Of a stretch of 7,074 bases of DNA, positions 6,309-7,074 are shown piece after piece. Each line of letters opens with the position of its first letter. The stretch's first letter is position 1. The position numbers and the translations under genes are program-made. The notes under the pieces were generated by a model. That model did no database searches and was not told the origin of the DNA. It saw only the letters and a program-made list of their open reading frames with translations. This stretch comes from an uncultured Eubacteriales bacterium (GTDB lineage Bacteria; Bacillota; Clostridia; Oscillospirales; UBA644), in the NCBI GenBank assembly GCA_934481505.1, contig CAKSPP010000067.1:1-7074 (forward strand), given 5' to 3'.

Positions 6309-7074
6309 TAAAATTAAAAAGACAGCGGCGTTTTTCCTTATTGCTGCCGTAATCTTTTCCCTTTTCACTCTTCCCGTTTTCGCCGAAGAGGGAACCTGCG
6401 GCTCAAATCTCAAATGGTCGCTTACCGACGGCGTTCTTAAAATTTCGGGTTCGGGCGATATGACCGATTTCAACGAGGCAGATTTTGCCCCGTGGTACGG
6501 TCAGCGTAAGTTTATCCGCCGTTTCGAGATAGAAAACGGAGTAACTTCCGTCGGTGACCTTGCCTTTTACGGGCTTGAAAACCTCGTTTCCGTTTCTTTT
6601 TCAAAAGATATCGTTAAAATCGGAGATTTTGCTTTTACGCAGTGTAAATCGCTTAAATCCGTTTCATTTCCTCAAACGCTTAAAACGATAGGCGAAAGTG
6701 CGTTCGAAGAATGTGAAAGCCTTGTTTCGGCAACGCTGCCGCAGGGACTTGAAACCCTCAAAACAAGGGCGTTTTACCGCTGCTATTCGCTTTCTTCGGT
6801 CACTTTCCCGAAATCCCTTAAAAAGATAGGCTCTTCGACTTTCGCTTACTGTTCGTCTCTTATGCTTGCAAAAATAGCGACCGAAATAACTTCTCTTCCC
6901 GACTGGACTTTCTACGGCTGTACTCTTTTGTCGACCGTATATCTTCCGCAGACCGTGACCGAGATCGAAGATAACGCTTTCAAGGGCTGTAAAAATCTTT
7001 CCGCGGTCTATTATCCGGGAGACACCTCGACCGGTTCTAAACTTACGTCCGAGATAAAAAAGGATAATCCCGAT
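6301..7074 (+). CDS. BspA-like leucine-rich repeat (LRR_5) secreted protein, 3' end outside window
   Basis: The frame is open from ATG 6301 to the last base, giving 258 codons with no stop, so the gene continues past the window. Residues 1-28 are a standard signal peptide: basic MRNKIKK, hydrophobic core, LPVFA before EEG, with no lipobox Cys. Residues 31-57 (GTCGSNLKWSLTDG ... SGSGDMTDF) form the short cap seen in front of many Firmicute BspA-type proteins. Residues 81-241 are seven consecutive 23-residue repeats with the consensus I-x-x-I-G-x-x-[AT]-F-x-x-C-x-x-L-x-x-V-x-[FL]-P, typical of LRR_5. BspA-like proteins are surface or secreted adhesion and binding proteins. Such proteins often carry Ig-like, SLH, dockerin or sorting domains at the C-terminus; which one applies here cannot be seen. 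It is the last visible gene of the cluster and is likely translated by coupling to the Lgt-like gene. Confidence 0.9.
   Translation, partial: MRNKIKKTAAFFLIAAVIFSLFTLPVFAEEGTCGSNLKWSLTDGVLKISGSGDMTDFNEADFAPWYGQRKFIRRFEIENGVTSVGDLAFYGLENLVSVSFSKDIVKIGDFAFTQCKSLKSVSFPQTLKTIGESAFEECESLVSATLPQGLETLKTRAFYRCYSLSSVTFPKSLKKIGSSTFAYCSSLMLAKIATEITSLPDWTFYGCTLLSTVYLPQTVTEIEDNAFKGCKNLSAVYYPGDTSTGSKLTSEIKKDNPD
6541..7023 (+). repeat. Seven in-frame 69-bp (23-residue) LRR_5 repeats
   Basis: Repeats begin at 6541, 6610, 6679, 6748, 6817, 6886 and 6955, each exactly 23 codons with no insertions or deletions. Each has [AT]F followed three residues later by Cys and then Leu (for example AFTQCKSL, AFEECESL, TFAYCSSL), except the first, which has Leu in place of Cys (AFYGLENL). 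At the DNA level the copies are strongly diverged, so they are protein repeats rather than a recombining array. Confidence 0.85.

Overview
The window looks like accessory surface-protein DNA from a Gram-positive anaerobe of the Clostridia (Oscillospiraceae/Lachnospirales-like gut Firmicute). The reasons are a moderate GC content, AGGAGG-type ribosome binding sites, a SipW-class signal peptide, a BspA-type leucine-rich repeat protein of the kind common in gut Firmicutes, and an Lgt-like membrane enzyme of the short GCC-motif type. The assignment is inferred from style only; there is no marker gene.

Layout, all on the + strand: (1) positions 1-375, the last 124 residues of a protein whose start lies upstream, ending in an Ig-like closing strand; (2) 411-5519, a 1702-residue secreted protein with a SipW/TasA-type signal peptide, a TasA-like N-terminal core interrupted by a predicted helical stretch, a series of Ig-like beta domains (three at a 107-residue period), and a Ser/Thr/Val-rich tail with no recognisable wall anchor; (3) 5541-6308, a 255-residue polytopic membrane protein of the prolipoprotein diacylglyceryl transferase (Lgt) superfamily with changed catalytic positions and a dense Cys/His cluster; (4) 6301-7074, the first 258 residues of a BspA-like LRR_5 protein with a signal peptide and seven exact 23-residue repeats, cut by the window end.

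The genes are closely packed: gaps of 35 and 21 nt, then an 8-nt overlap. I see no terminator or convincing internal promoter, so they probably form one operon whose promoter lies upstream. Three of the four products look extracellular and the fourth is a membrane enzyme. Inference: this is a cell-surface or matrix module in which two paralogous Ig-like proteins and an LRR protein are exported together with a divergent Lgt-like enzyme. No secreted product visible here has a lipobox, so what the Lgt-like enzyme acts on is the open question. No RNA genes, CRISPR, insertion sequences or attachment sites were seen.
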